The position numbers and the translations under genes are program-made. A stretch of DNA of 6,633 nt, taken from assembly GCA_002746235.1 (NCBI GenBank), contig NVWJ01000011.1, positions 56,035-62,667 on the forward strand, written 5' to 3'. How positions within the stretch are numbered: the stretch's first letter is position 1; each line of letters opens with the position of its first letter. Under the pieces are notes generated by a model. The model saw only the letters and a list, made by a program, of their open reading frames with translations. It did no database searches and was not told the origin of the DNA. Of the stretch, positions 6,461-6,633 are shown in pieces. The stretch is from Planctomycetota bacterium. GTDB taxonomy: Bacteria; Planctomycetota; UBA1135.

Positions 6461-6633
6461 ATGAAAACCATTCCATACTTTCTAGCGAGCTCCGCTCTGG
6501 CGCTTGCTTTCACTAGCCCAACTGCGGCGCAAGAACCTGGCACTATGCCGGACTTTGCCGGCGCAACGTGGTTTAACACTCCAGCACTTTCCATAGAAGA
6601 TATGCAAGGCCGGGCCGTGATGGTCGAGGTCTT
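6461..6633 (+). CDS. Exported thioredoxin/TlpA-like protein, N-terminal part (partial)
   Basis: The frame is open from ATG 6461 to the window end: 57 complete codons, truncated at the right edge. Residues 1-23 form a signal peptide: Lys2, a hydrophobic core LASSALALAF (8-17), then SPTAA with probable cleavage before Gln24. The mature part begins with DFAGATWFNTPALSIEDMQG (31-50) and RAVMVEV (51-57). This matches the start of a redoxin/thioredoxin-fold domain of the TlpA type, where a Trp-x-Asn strand and a (D/E)-(L/M)-x-G turn precede a valine-rich beta strand. The catalytic Cys-x-x-Cys would come a few residues beyond the edge, so redox activity cannot be confirmed. The protein is likely periplasmic or membrane-tethered. 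It is divergent from the glycosyltransferase and need not be related to it in function. Confidence 0.78.
   Translation, partial: MKTIPYFLASSALALAFTSPTAAQEPGTMPDFAGATWFNTPALSIEDMQGRAVMVEV

Overview
The window is a compact stretch of bacterial chromosome with six genes on the minus strand (about 6374 down to 68) and an incomplete plus-strand gene at each edge. No rRNA, tRNA, mobile element, CRISPR array or long repeat was seen. Base composition is moderate and Shine-Dalgarno sites are mostly weak; only the gene starting at 3870 has a clear one. The mix of a MoxR/DUF58 pair, zinc-finger sugar-type C-methyltransferases and a secreted thioredoxin-like protein would suit the PVC group (Verrucomicrobiota or Planctomycetota) or a neighbouring Gram-negative phylum. 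That placement is a low-confidence guess.

Right part, 6374 to 2644 in the order of transcription: a GT4/CgeB-like glycosyltransferase, then two tandem methyltransferases of the TylC3/TcaB9 type (zinc-binding N-domain, SAM-binding core, C-terminal C-methyltransferase domain). This looks like one end of a cell-surface glycan or modified-sugar cluster. No NDP-sugar synthesis gene is in view, so the substrate cannot be named.

Left part, 2580 to 68: a small two-helix membrane protein, a MoxR-family AAA+ ATPase and a DUF58 membrane protein. The small gene abuts moxR (TAAATG), and moxR overlaps the DUF58 gene by four bases (ATGA), so the three look translationally coupled. MoxR and DUF58 form a widespread membrane-associated module, probably chaperone-like. 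The usual later partners (transglutaminase, VWA-domain proteins) do not follow, because a convergent plus-strand gene ends inside the 3' end of the DUF58 gene.

Edges: at 2-157 a plus-strand frame with strong coding character ends and overlaps the DUF58 gene by 90 bases. At 6461 a plus-strand gene for an exported thioredoxin/TlpA-like protein starts, divergent from the glycosyltransferase across an 86-base spacer that probably holds promoters for both directions.

No clearly new system is evident. The items most worth a second look are the diverged pair of C-methyltransferases, the small hairpin membrane protein coupled to MoxR-DUF58, and the overlapping convergent 3' ends.
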